From Pseudisothecium myosuroides (Eukaryota; Streptophyta; Bryopsida; Hypnales; Lembophyllaceae): a stretch of DNA of 64,000 bases. Positions 37,095 through 47,496 of this stretch are shown piece by piece (the first letter of the stretch is position 1; every line of letters begins with the position of its first letter). The translations under genes and the position numbers were made by a program. The stretch is from assembly GCA_951799445.1 (NCBI GenBank), contig OX637287.1, positions 4,154,001-4,218,000 on the forward strand, read 5' to 3'. Under the pieces are notes generated by a model. It made no database searches. It saw only the letters and a program-made list of their open reading frames with translations, and was not told where the DNA came from.

Positions 37095-39575
37095 ATTGGA
37101 TTCAGTTGTTGTTGGCATCTTTATTGGGTGGCACTGGAGTCAGGAGGTGACAACATTTTGAATGTCATGGTTGATGTTCCATGCGCATTTCTTGAAGTCC
37201 GAAAATTTGTACTTCATTTCGTTTCAACTTAATCTAACCTGCTTTTTTTTGCTATACTGTTGTGAAATTCAAGATCAAGCATGTTATTGAAACTTGTGGA
37301 AGACGAGATTGCGGTAATTCGTTCTCGACGTCATCGGGGCTATGCTAGTGGATGCTTAGGGCTTCATTCCTTTTTGTGCGCTGTGAATTTGGTCTGCTGC
37401 CGCCGGAAGAGAGCGGGTGGAAAGGACAGTGTTTCTTTTTTGCAAACAACTTTAACGCCGCCTCCGGAGTATATGTGCAATCCCCAATCCTTGCTGTGGG
37501 AGTGCTTGTGAAATGAATTCAAAGCATGAGGCGCTTTTCATGTAATGTCTGTCAATGCAATGTTTTTCTCGGCAGGTTCATTAGAGTTTGTGGTGTTCAG
37601 GGTTTTGTTCATGTCATGCACGCCTTCGCGGCTTCTGGTAAGGAGACGGAGGCATGTTTAGCTTGTCGTGTTGAGGAAGTCGTTCTGAAATTGCCTTCTG
37701 TAATTGTTTTCCTAGAGGACCTAATTCAGTAACAGCGACGAGTAATGGGAGTGTGAAATTCAGGACCGCATCACAAAATGCTGGTGTTTACGGTCCTAGT
37801 AAACTAGTTTGAATCAGAGGATTTACAAATAGATTATGGTCAATCCGATGTAAGCGATGGAAGTGCTAATTCCGGTTCAAGAAACCTGTACGGGATAAGG
37901 TAGAGTACGGTCTCATTGTTCACAACTAGTGTCTACGGAAGATGGAGTTAAAGGACGGTGAACGTAGACAGGTAATTTTGAAATTGTGGATTTGTCATTA
38001 AGTTGTTTATATATATTAGAAGGAAATGAATTTCGGATTTCCTTGTTTTGGGTTGAATGTAACTCTAGATGCAGAACGAGGAAGCAGTTGAAGGTAGCCT
38101 GCAGTAGTCTTTTCTAGGTTTTCGAATTGAGAAAATACTATATTTCAGTAGGCTTTGTGACTGATGTGATGGACGTATAGTGCTGTAAACCGTGATGCAC
38201 ACATAAGATTGGGAGCACTTTCAAGTGTTCTGTGTTTGTTTAATTCATGTTGTTAAAATAACGTCTCTTGGAAAACTTATTCTTATCCGTTCACTTGTCA
38301 TGCTGTTGCTCTGCTTACTGACGTAGGTATTGCAACTTCGAAATGGTTGTTGCTACTGGCCAAATAGTGGAGCATATGAGTACTATGCGAATGTCAGTTA
38401 TTGCTGGTGTCGCTTTTTAGGAGGTATGGTGCAGGCCAAAGAATTTACAGCGACCTCATCATCCAGGCAACTATTCAGAGGCAGAGGAAGTGCCCCACAG
38501 AATTTCTGAGGTTCTCTTTATGCATAGACGTCGAGGTTGATTACAATATGGCAGTCTAAGCACTTATGCACGGGAAGGCGAATTCTTCTCGTGAGTTTTT
38601 TTGTGTCCATCACTGGGAGTAAAGAATTGTCATAGTCGTATTGTTTCCACGAATTTTTTCCAACAGCGTGCAATTGTGCTATGTAAAAGAAGTTCATGGT
38701 TCTGCAGGTGATGGCAAATCAACGAGGAAGGCAGTAAACAAGAGGCGTTCACCTTAAGAAGGTCTTGTCTCATGCTGCAATGGTAACTACACGCCATGGA
38801 CTCCTTCACGGTGTTACAAAAGTAAGATGTTTGTACACATGCAATTTCAGTGCACGCAATCTCATGCCGTGGTCAATGAAAATGAATTCCTTCAGAACTT
38901 TGTGTAGATGGATTTGGTATTGCTGGCAACAGCTCAAGAAGGGAACGTGCTTCACAGATGAAGTTGATTTATTTTTTGGGTCTTCTGGCATTCAAAGACT
39001 TTTCCATGTATGCAAGTTCAGTGTTTCATGTCCTCGGAACTGTGTGAATGAAGTAGTGGTTGTGAGAATTAGTTGTTTTTGGCTGTCCATTTATTCAACT
39101 CCATGTTTGCAGAACATGGCATTCATGTACTGCAATTTCTAGAAGAAAGGGAAACCTATATGTGGGAAATGTTTGTGTTGCCTTCAGTTACGTCTCTGAG
39201 ATGTTGAACCTGGGGACTAATATTCACTTGAATGGTCAACTGCCGATATCACCAAGTGCAACTGTCGTAGTTAGTTGCCATTTGTGTATGGGCCAATCTG
39301 TTCAAGCACTCCGAAGGAACGATTAAATGAAGTGAAGCGGTGAGAAGCGCATTCTAAACCTTAGAATTTATACTTGAAGTAGCAGTGAATGTCGTAAGGG
39401 CTGTGGTATTTTTCAGTTCTGCAGTGTAACATTAAAAGTGGCAACACTGCATGTCCAGGTCTATTGCTTCCATTTCTATGTAGAGGATTTGGAAGGAAAA
39501 CAACTTCTGTAGAGGGCGGAGTTGGTGGACTAGATCTTACAGCTGAAGACGCTCTTCTTGGAGGTCAGGAGTTGT
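37095..39575. other. Gene-poor region right of the CACTA element
   Basis: No gene recognised. The base composition is more balanced than elsewhere and several short frames occur (37281-37511, 37526-37732, 38765-39142), but none shows a family motif or convincing splice-linked extension. It may be non-coding transcribed DNA or the tail of an older element. Confidence 0.35.
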
Positions 39576-39986
39576 AAGGTAGTATGGCCTAAAAGCGACC
39601 ATTTAAGGGTTGGTCTGCCTTTTTCACAGGTTTTCGTAAATAGAAATATTTTTGGATCATTTTTCAGAGAAAGAAAAATGGATGCGGAACGTGACGCAAG
39701 TGGTTTCATATTTTTTGAATCATTTTTGAATTACTTATGAATTTTCAAAGAAAACTGTTGTAGGCACCTATTTGTGACCCTAGGTCTTCCAAAATCTGAC
39801 CACTTGCAACTTCTAAAGTGATTTGAGTTAATGAAGGCCAATGATTGGCTCTTACAATAGATAATGCTTTTCTCTCGATTCTCTCAATGGCTTGAGAGGT
39901 CCATTTAAGGACCACCTAATATCCATTTCATACTTAAATATAGGGTCGATTTGAAGAGGCCGCTTGCTTTTAGAGCATACTACCTT
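39576..39986 (+). mobile_element. GGTAGTATG-family MITE, copy 1
   Basis: The ends AAGGTAGTATGGCCTAAAAG and its near-inverse CTTTTAGAGCATACTACCTT bound about 411 bp. The interior matches 63140-63550 in inverted orientation over nearly the whole length, including the ATTTTTGGATCATTTTTCAG and ACCTATTTGTGACCCTAGG segments. No coding capacity is evident. Confidence 0.85.
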
Positions 39987-41232
39987 AGATGTAAGTTAGA
40001 AGGTCGTGGCTTACTTGTCCTTAGTGTAGGGTAGAAATTCAAGAGGCCAATAGAGGTTGGAAGATGTGCATAGGTTGTGTCACTGTTACAGAAATAGTCA
40101 TTTCCTATGTTATGTCCATGTTGTCACTGTTTTTATTCCATTCTGTCATTGATCAGCTCTGACAATGTCATCCTTGGCTACTGTGAGTTCATTATAGTAA
40201 AATTTTCCTTCAATCCATATCATCTTATAGGAATTTCTCCATGCACAAAAATGCATTGTACAACCTGCCAATCCTTCATCCTGTTTCCAGGCATGCTTTA
40301 GAATTTGTTATAAAAATAAATAAATAAATAAAAGTAGAAGGCGAATGACTGACCTGAATTTGAGCGACATAAGTTGCTGTTTCCTCGCAAGTATGCCGCC
40401 ACAGTACAAGTCGAGGACGACGAGAATCGCATTCCCACTTTCGCAGTGAACAGTGTTGTCCACTTTTGAGGACTCGGTTTTCCCCTTCGGAGACAAGAAG
40501 CTACAATAATTGCCTGGTTTCTGAGTTGAAGTCAACTCGGATGGCCGCCTGGCCCCGCACATGGCAGCCGAGCAATTTAAAAAGGATTATAGAAGACTTA
40601 GCCACATAAAATACTGTGAAGTAGTTTTAAAAATACAATTTGGAAGAACGAGCCAGGAATTTTGACCGCTTTAGACGTGTTTTCGTAGCCTGTCGTGAGC
40701 GATAAGCAATTCCATGCTCCAGCTTACTTATTTCCCATGTGCACTGCGACCTTTTAGGAATTCCAATCGCCTTTCAGCAACTTTGTACTGAAAGCTCATA
40801 TTGAAAAACAGCCCTCTTCTTGTAGTGAACCCATTAAAACATCAATGGATAAAGCAAAAATTGTAAGGGAACATTAATTCTAATATACGACTAATTATTG
40901 CAAATGACTACAACTTCAAATTATTATGCAATTATTTTTTGAGAGAATGCCATCAGACAAAATAAGTACTGATACAAATTGTTGTTGAACATTCTCCCTA
41001 ATAAATGTTGATTCAACCTAGCTCTCAATTAGTGGAAAAAATTCTTCCTATGTTGCTTTCAATGTCAGTCGATTTTGCTTGAATGAATGGTGTTGCATTG
41101 AATAAAAAATATGTACATGATGAAGCAATGCAATGCTTCAAATTTGAATCTCCACTAGATGTATGTACAAGAGTGTTTGCATGATGAAGCAAAAGTAGCC
41201 TTCATATTGTGACTACAAGAATCTGTAGAAAT
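39987..41232. other. Intergenic DNA with a possible captured exon
   Basis: Mostly AT-rich. The piece at 40360-40562, read on the minus strand, has balanced composition, is open in one frame from an ATG and ends at a plausible CAG/GTCAGT donor, so it could be an exon or a captured gene fragment. I could not assign a family. An AAAT microsatellite lies at about 40315-40333. Confidence 0.3.
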
Positions 41233-43163
41233 TTATTTGCAAGCTGTTCTACTTTGAAGACAAATCCTTTGAAGTTGCTTATATTGGTTACGTTTGTACT
41301 TAAGTGCTGCTTTGCAAAACACATCGCCGCCTATACCCGATACAACACTTGCCACATTCTGTAATGCTCTCATCACAATACTATTGTCATCTATGTCATA
41401 GCGCATGTAATCTTCATCCAAAGTATGGCCAGTCATACGCATGCCAACTTTTGGTGGCACGTCATTGCACTGAAGCAGCAAATGGTAGTTACATGCTCGC
41501 CTTTATTTAAATAGTTATTGTGTGTACTTCTAGGAAGTGTCAATACCATCAACTTAAACCACTTACTAATATGTTTGACACCTACACGCCTTTTGGCATA
41601 CCAACCGCTAGGTCTTTGAAATGATGCCATCTATGGCTTTTCAAAAGAAAGAATGCGGTGCAGGATGATCACTACTTGTCCACTTTGAGAGATGCAAAAT
41701 GTAGGTTCCAAAATTCTCCACTAAATTTGTGTGATTGCAAATCACGAAGTGTCTCATCTTTGATTGGCAATAAAAAAGATCAACTTTGTCACTCTTGCTA
41801 TCCCTTTCATCAAACCAGACATACTTCTTGTTGATTTGGTTTTCACAAATAGAGAAATCATAGTCACAAATATTGTAGAGCTCTGTTTAGGCTCTAATAC
41901 AGAAGTTACGAATGACGTAGTAAGCAACCTGTAGACAACAACTTTTTTGATTGGTCATGGACATCATTGATGATGTAAGCAATTGTTGTCCATTTCATAA
42001 GTTAATGGTGCTATCACCTTTTTCTTTTGGCCAATGCCTGGTTTCAATGACCACTTGATAGATATGAGGCAAGAGACCGCAACCTTCTTGAAACGAGGAT
42101 CCTCCAATATATTGAACCTTTCCGCCCTTTTTTAAGTATGGATAGAATTGGCCTCAAACTTCCCTGAAATAATGCAACCAATTGCTTGCAATAACGTCAC
42201 TAAAATCTCTCTAGGATATAGTTTTCCATTAGTTTGCTACACTTGAAGGAAAAATTCAGAAAGAAGTTCTACAAGCTCTCCTAGCTTGTGTCCAAACCTT
42301 TCCTTTGATAGAAGCCATACAAACGTCTAGTTTAAGCTTGCGCCAATCCTCAAACCAATTATGCCCCCAATGCTCTATGTACAAAGATTTTCGGGGACCT
42401 CCTTTCTAGAGTTCTTCAATTTCCATTACAAAAAATTTCAGGCCAAGGGAGGGCCGCGAGTTCTCAACCCCCCCCGGTGCAATTGCAGAGGAATTAATAC
42501 TGTTTTTTATTTTTTATTATTTTTTAATGGCAGCAGCTGATGTGGCACTACTTGTGCCACGTCAGCGACACGTCAGATTTCAGTATTTTTTTAATATTTT
42601 TTTATTTTTTTAATATTTTTTTTTTCAAAAAAAATATTTTTTTATTTTCCTGTAATTGCACTGCGGGGCGCCGAAACAAGTTTTCTTAACGGCCCTCCGC
42701 AGGGCTCAGATTTTTTCTAATGCACCAAATCAACTTGCCGAAAGCCCCATTTAAGAAGCGAGATTTCCCTCTCCTCTCTTGCCAAATCATAAGTTGCTAC
42801 AACAACTGAATTTTGTCGATTTTCTTTAGCACATTCTTCTAGGAACAAATCTCGACCACAGTTATTGAAGTCCCTCGAACCGTTCAATAGCCATTTAGGA
42901 TCACTTGTATTTAGATCGAAATCAAAAATCTCCTCCAATGGAACGGAATTGGCAATAAAAACATCGAGGAAAAAAGGAGCATTGACAACGATGAACAAGT
43001 TTTTTGGCATAGGATTGTTATAAGAAGCAATACCGAAAGTAGATTGATAAGTACAAAAAGCTAGATCCAATTCATCACTGTCATCCTCTTGATCACCAAC
43101 AATCAGTGCAACATCAACAAGATTTGATATGCCAGTAGAATTTTCAGATTTTGATTCATACAC
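41233..43163 (-). pseudogene. Unrecognised broken minus-strand gene, cut by a MITE
   Basis: A minus-strand frame at 43163-42717 (148 residues, acidic, with a DLNTSDPKWLLNGSRDF stretch) runs straight into the MITE at 42424-42722. Beyond the MITE, protein-like sequence resumes (a GHNWFEDWRKLKLDVC stretch near 42350). It continues in pieces with stops and frameshifts to the open frames at 41630-41433 and 41481-41233. This pattern suggests an old gene or transposon ORF of 500 or more residues. No family was recognised. Confidence 0.45.
42424..42722. mobile_element. CATTAG-family MITE, copy 3 (299 bp, diverged)
   Basis: Ends CATTACAAAAAATTTCAGGCC and GGCTCAGATTTTTTCTAATG match the ends of copies 1 and 2 with changes. 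The interior keeps the GGAGGGCCG start, an AT-rich block and a palindromic GTGGCACTACTTGTGCCAC segment. It interrupts the broken minus-strand gene. Confidence 0.75.
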
Positions 43164-43365
43164 AACTTGATCTAATTTCTAATTAATTTGACGCCACTTG
43201 TAGATTCTTGTTGAAAATTTTGCTCAGGACAGCATGTATAGCCATCCTATTGAAAATATAACTACTGACAATCGCAACAATAAACAAAAAAGAACAATTC
43301 CAAACCAAAAATAACTTCACAATAGTATTGAAAAACAATTGTAGCAGATAATCCAACGGTGCTAG

Positions 43366-43590
43366 TATGTGAGCCCAAGAATGCGAGCTTGTGAGCATTG
43401 AGCCTACAATATAGGTACCTATAATGTAGATATAAAACACTATAGAAGGTGTATGTATCATAAACACCTATAATATGGGTATTTGTAGCATATATATTAT
43501 ATAATCATATACAGTTTCTATAGTATATATACCTATAATATAGGTGTGTAGTATTCTAGGCTCATAGGCTCACATTCCTATGCTCACATA
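43366..43590. mobile_element. 225-bp MITE with TATGTGAGC ends
   Basis: The ends TATGTGAGCCCAAGAATG and (inverse) TATGTGAGCATAGGAATG form terminal repeats of about 35 bp with mismatches, flanked by TA on both sides, as in Tc1/mariner-like Stowaway MITEs. The interior is a run of CCTATAATATAGG words that makes further hairpins. The superfamily call is tentative. Confidence 0.7.
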
Positions 43591-45190
43591 ATAGCAACTC
43601 TCGCAGATAACCTGCACTCAACAAATTCAAAAATAGAATTTGATCGCGCTAAAGAAATATAGAGTATGATAAGATGGTGTATATATAGAGCAAAATACAA
43701 CAATATATACATACTACCAGAATTTGCTTCAAGTACTTTCAATGCTAGGGAACGGGTTGCACAAAGCATAATCAGCCCTGTAAGCGGCTACAGGGCTAGC
43801 CCTATGGCCGCACACACGATAGAATTTGCCTTGCACAACTCGTTCCGTAGTATCTTTGGAGGCTTGGATCCACCCGCTGCCCAACTCATCCCATCCACTC
43901 ATGACCTCGTTGCCCAGACAATGCTGCCCCTATTGAAATCAAGCATTTTTGCCATGCCTGCCCTATCCCGTGAGCTAAAAAAAAAGGGGGGTTTCATCCC
44001 TAACTTCTGAACCATAAGTCGAATTAGCTAGCTAAAAAATTACATGCACATTAAGATCTTTGAATTCTGAATCTCTCCCCCCCCCATTTTAGAAAATCAC
44101 GACTAATATTGATAATGTAAGAGCCTCCCCTACAATGGAACTTTAGAGGTTAAGTCGGTTGTTGCTTGTCTTCATCCTCACTATTTGATCGGTTTGTTTT
44201 TTGAAAAATCTGTAGATTGCTATTTAGTATGTGTAAATCTATCTTGGATAGCAAATTCAAGCTCGTTGCTAAACTCTTTAATCACAAAAGGAATTTAAAA
44301 AGTATGAATCTATACCTTGAGTTAGTTTATATTTGTTTGTTTTGTTTGTTACAATGAGATTTCTTGAACCGTAAGTCCCCTGATCGCATACTTAGTACCA
44401 TCAAAAAGCGCTCGGCAAAGAGGGGTGCACATGCTTTGTTTTGTGGCGTTCCGACTCATGGTGTAAAAGTTATGAATTTTTGAGTTATTTTTTAATTAAA
44501 AAAATTACTTTGACTATATCAACAGCACAGGGCACACTACCATACGTTAGGATCAGATTCGTGTGACCCCATACGAAATAATTTCTTCTTGACTGAATTT
44601 CCCTTTCGTTAGCTTGATTTAGAATAATCTGAATTTCATTATATAAGATATGGAATATTTCATTAACTTAGGTAATATCATAGCTGAACTATGTTTCCAG
44701 TACTTTGGACTTTACCAAATCTTGATTGACGTCAAATTCTGTAATAGCAGGGTCACACATTCTTGACAAAACATCTAACATAAGTAAGCTTTACATTACA
44801 ATGAAGGTTTGTAGCCATCATCCCTCTCAAAGCTTCGGAAGTGCTGACCTCACATTTCAAACCTCTTGTAAAAGCAGGGTCTTCACATTTTCTATGACCA
44901 GTTAACTTTCAATCCCTTTCAATGAACATAATCTCTAGGAGCTTACTAAGTTTATTTATTTCATCAATTTTATAACATTTATAAAGCAATCACCTTGGTA
45001 TGTTTTTTATTTTTTATTTTTCAATTTTCATCGGGATCTTTCAATTTATTTTCATTAATCTTTTCTACACTATTCAAATATGTCAAGTTATAATTTTTGA
45101 AAACTTTCATTACATGCTATATTTATTTATTTTTGAATTAATTTTTAACGAATCTGACCCGAGCGTAGGGTAGTAGTATTGACGGCTGAC
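43591..45190. other. AT-rich intergenic DNA upstream of the B3 gene
   Basis: No gene or element recognised. A GC-richer piece at 43740-44000 is open in one plus frame but shows no family features. Confidence 0.4.
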
Positions 45191-46045
45191 AAAAATGGAC
45201 ACAAAAATGCCTAGCGGGAGAGTTCAAAATCGAATTTGGCGCGAAAATGTGAAAAAACACACACTGGCCCAGACCGACGAACGGAACCTCAACGGACGAA
45301 CGATGACCCCTAAGGCCCAGCTCCGTGCGTCCGTTTGTTCCACACCCGACGGAAGCGCTTGCAACGAATTTTTCGTTCGTCCAAGCACGAGTGCCCCCAT
45401 GATCATGATGCCACTCCGCGGCGTGGTTTTGATGCTCGAGAGGCAGCTCTTGCAACTTCACTTCCGCAAATGTGGGTGTTGCGGTTTCTGGTGAGCATAT
45501 GGAATCGGTATACGTGTGCAATGTATGCATAGCTTAGGGTTTCGCGTAAATCGAGGACTTTTTTGCGAGCATTTTGGGTGCTGCCGTGAAGTTATTAGGG
45601 TTGGAGCTCTGCGGAAGTTGTTCGGTGAGAGAAATGGATTTTGTTCGGAGAGAATGTCAGTAAAACTGGTTTGTTGATGGCAAGTGCGTGGGTTTTCTGT
45701 ACGCTGCCTTAGCTGTTCCTCTGTGTGTGTGTGTGCGCTTCTTCGTGCTCGTTTCTTTCGTCTGTCAAATAAGGGTTCGACTGCTTCTTCTCCCGAACCG
45801 GAGCTACAGTGATTTTACTGTGAGCCGTCACGATTTCAGGTGCGCAACTCTGTCATTTGTTTTCAAATCCGGCCCTGTTATATTTCGAGTCCCAGAGTCT
45901 TGTCTGAACGTATTAAGACTCTTTTAAATTTTATTACCTTACGTGCCTTCCAGTCTTGGGCTCTGACAAGCTCTATTGGGGCTAGTGATCGGTGAGGCCG
46001 GGAGGGCAGGGCATTAGTACTGTGTAGTTCCGTTGGACGTTCGCC
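45191..46045 (+). promoter_or_regulatory. Promoter and 5' leader of the B3-domain gene
   Basis: Non-coding sequence preceding the B3 start codon. From about 45270 to 45970 it matches 52370-53100 downstream of the lipase, including the CCACACCCGACGGAAGCGCT block and a short TG run at 45721-45735. It may include a leader intron; exact transcription start and splice sites are not resolved. Confidence 0.55.
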
Positions 46046-47179
46046 ATGGCGGCTATGTCGTATGAGGCGGCTCGCAATGAGCGGCTGGAAGAGAACAAGA
46101 GGAGGATGGAGGAGCTTGGCTTGGTGGACTTGGCGAAGGAATTGAAGAAGCCGAAGACTCCCAGGAAACCGACAGTGAAGCGCAAGGTGGAATTGCCGCA
46201 GGAAGCGCGTCGATCTTCGCGAGTGGCAGCGAAGCCCGTGGTGATTTACAGAGAGCAGCCGCGGAAGGTGTCCGGAGGAGCGAGGAACAGTGAGGAGGCT
46301 CGTGAGAGGCGAGAGAGGCAGGGCTTGCGACGCCGGTACCTGACGGAAGCGGCGCGCAAGGCCGCCTTGGAGACAGCGGAGGAAGTGTGGAAGGGCATGA
46401 AGAGTCCTGCGTTTTTGAAGCCTATGCAGCATGCTCGTATGTCGACTGTCTTCTGGATAGCACTCCCAGAAGAGTTTTGCAAGGAGCATATGCCAGGGAC
46501 AGATGAGAAGTTTGTGCTGGAGGACGAGAAGGAGAAAGAGTGGGACTGTCTGTATATTGCGACGAAAACGGGTATGAGCAGTGGTTGGCGTGGTTTTGTA
46601 ATCGACCACGACTTAATGGACGGCGATTGCTGTATTTTTGAGCTCGTTAAGCCTCTTCGATTTAAAGTACATATTGTAAGGTTTGTTGATGAGGAGGAAG
46701 AGGATGAGGATTCAGAGGATTCAGAGGATTCAGAGGATGAGGATGACGATGACGATGAGTCAGATGAGGGAGATAGGAGGAAATCTAGATCGAAGAAGTC
46801 CAGGCGATCATCTTCTGCGAAGGAAAGAAGTGATGTTGCGGAAGATGAAGAGGATGATGAGGATGACGACGAAGAGGAAGAAGAGGATGACGAGGAAGAG
46901 GAATTTGATAGTGATGTTTGTGATGATCACGTAAGTGATGAAGAACCTGAGGAGGAGGATAGTGAAGATGATTATTCACCGAGGCTATCCGAGAAAGAGG
47001 TCGATACTCTTGTGGCAGCTCCATCACGAGCGTCACGAGGATTGAAGCGGAAGATTATAAATGAGGACAATGATGATGTTGAATTAGGTCACGGAGAGAC
47101 TTCAAACGAAAGTTTACAGGCAGAAGTAGAAAATGACGAAGATGCGAGACAGTCTGCTGTCGTGGCCCCGGAGAATTGA
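46046..47179 (+). CDS. B3-domain DNA-binding protein
   Basis: Single coding exon for 377 residues with a good start context (GCCATGGCG). Residues 1-30 (YEAARNERLEENKRRMEELG) match the N-terminal helix typical of the plant B3 subgroup that includes Arabidopsis At5g42700/At3g19184 and rice Os03g0184500-type proteins. A basic linker (about 32-115) follows, then the B3 domain at about 122-212, with FWIALPEEFCKEHMP, WDCLYI, SGWRGFVIDHDL and DGDCCIFELV in the expected order. After it comes a long Asp/Glu/Ser-rich acidic tail with a DSE tandem repeat (about 215-325). By family it is a nuclear sequence-specific DNA-binding protein; its target is unknown. The second copy of its upstream region at 52.4 kb lacks this coding sequence. 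Confidence 0.88.
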   Translation: MAAMSYEAARNERLEENKRRMEELGLVDLAKELKKPKTPRKPTVKRKVELPQEARRSSRVAAKPVVIYREQPRKVSGGARNSEEARERRERQGLRRRYLTEAARKAALETAEEVWKGMKSPAFLKPMQHARMSTVFWIALPEEFCKEHMPGTDEKFVLEDEKEKEWDCLYIATKTGMSSGWRGFVIDHDLMDGDCCIFELVKPLRFKVHIVRFVDEEEEDEDSEDSEDSEDEDDDDDESDEGDRRKSRSKKSRRSSSAKERSDVAEDEEDDEDDDEEEEEDDEEEEFDSDVCDDHVSDEEPEEEDSEDDYSPRLSEKEVDTLVAAPSRASRGLKRKIINEDNDDVELGHGETSNESLQAEVENDEDARQSAVVAPEN

Positions 47180-47496
47180 GCAGGTTCAGGAGACGAGATT
47201 CTCCTCAGCAAGGTCCTTACCTTTGCTTATGGCATGACATTTGTAGAAGTGGAAACTGAGGAAAATACTCGAAGTTAAAAAGCTGTGAAGTGGCAGGGCT
47301 ATCTGTGGTGCCTTGGAGTCCTTCTCTTACTATGTGTTCTTGTAGCCTTAGCTAGAATTGTGTAAAGTGTGTAAGGAACGCTCTCCTGAAACGTAGTCCC
47401 CACATCTTTTAAAGGATAAAATCTCAAGATGTGAGAATCGACAGCTCGGCACATGTACAGAACGAAACAAAGCGAGCGGGTTGAGTGTGGAGACAT
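47180..47496 (+). other. 3' region of the B3 gene abutting the NCoR-like copy
   Basis: About 315 bp of non-coding sequence separates the B3 stop codon from the start of homology to NCoR-like exon 2. No strong AATAAA was seen, so transcription might read into the copy, which is in the same orientation. Confidence 0.4.

Noticed and set aside
40308..40562. LDLYCGG on the minus strand, like motif I of plant cytosine-5 methyltransferases
   Set aside because: The residues after the motif do not follow the family, and another frame over the same DNA looks equally protein-like. Kept only as a possible captured exon.
43183..43467. Possible membrane protein on the minus strand
   Set aside because: Hydrophobic translation of the AT-rich interior of the MITE at 43366-43590.
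45878..46609. 243-residue minus-strand frame
   Set aside because: Antisense shadow of the B3 coding exon; Leu/His/Arg-rich with no family features.
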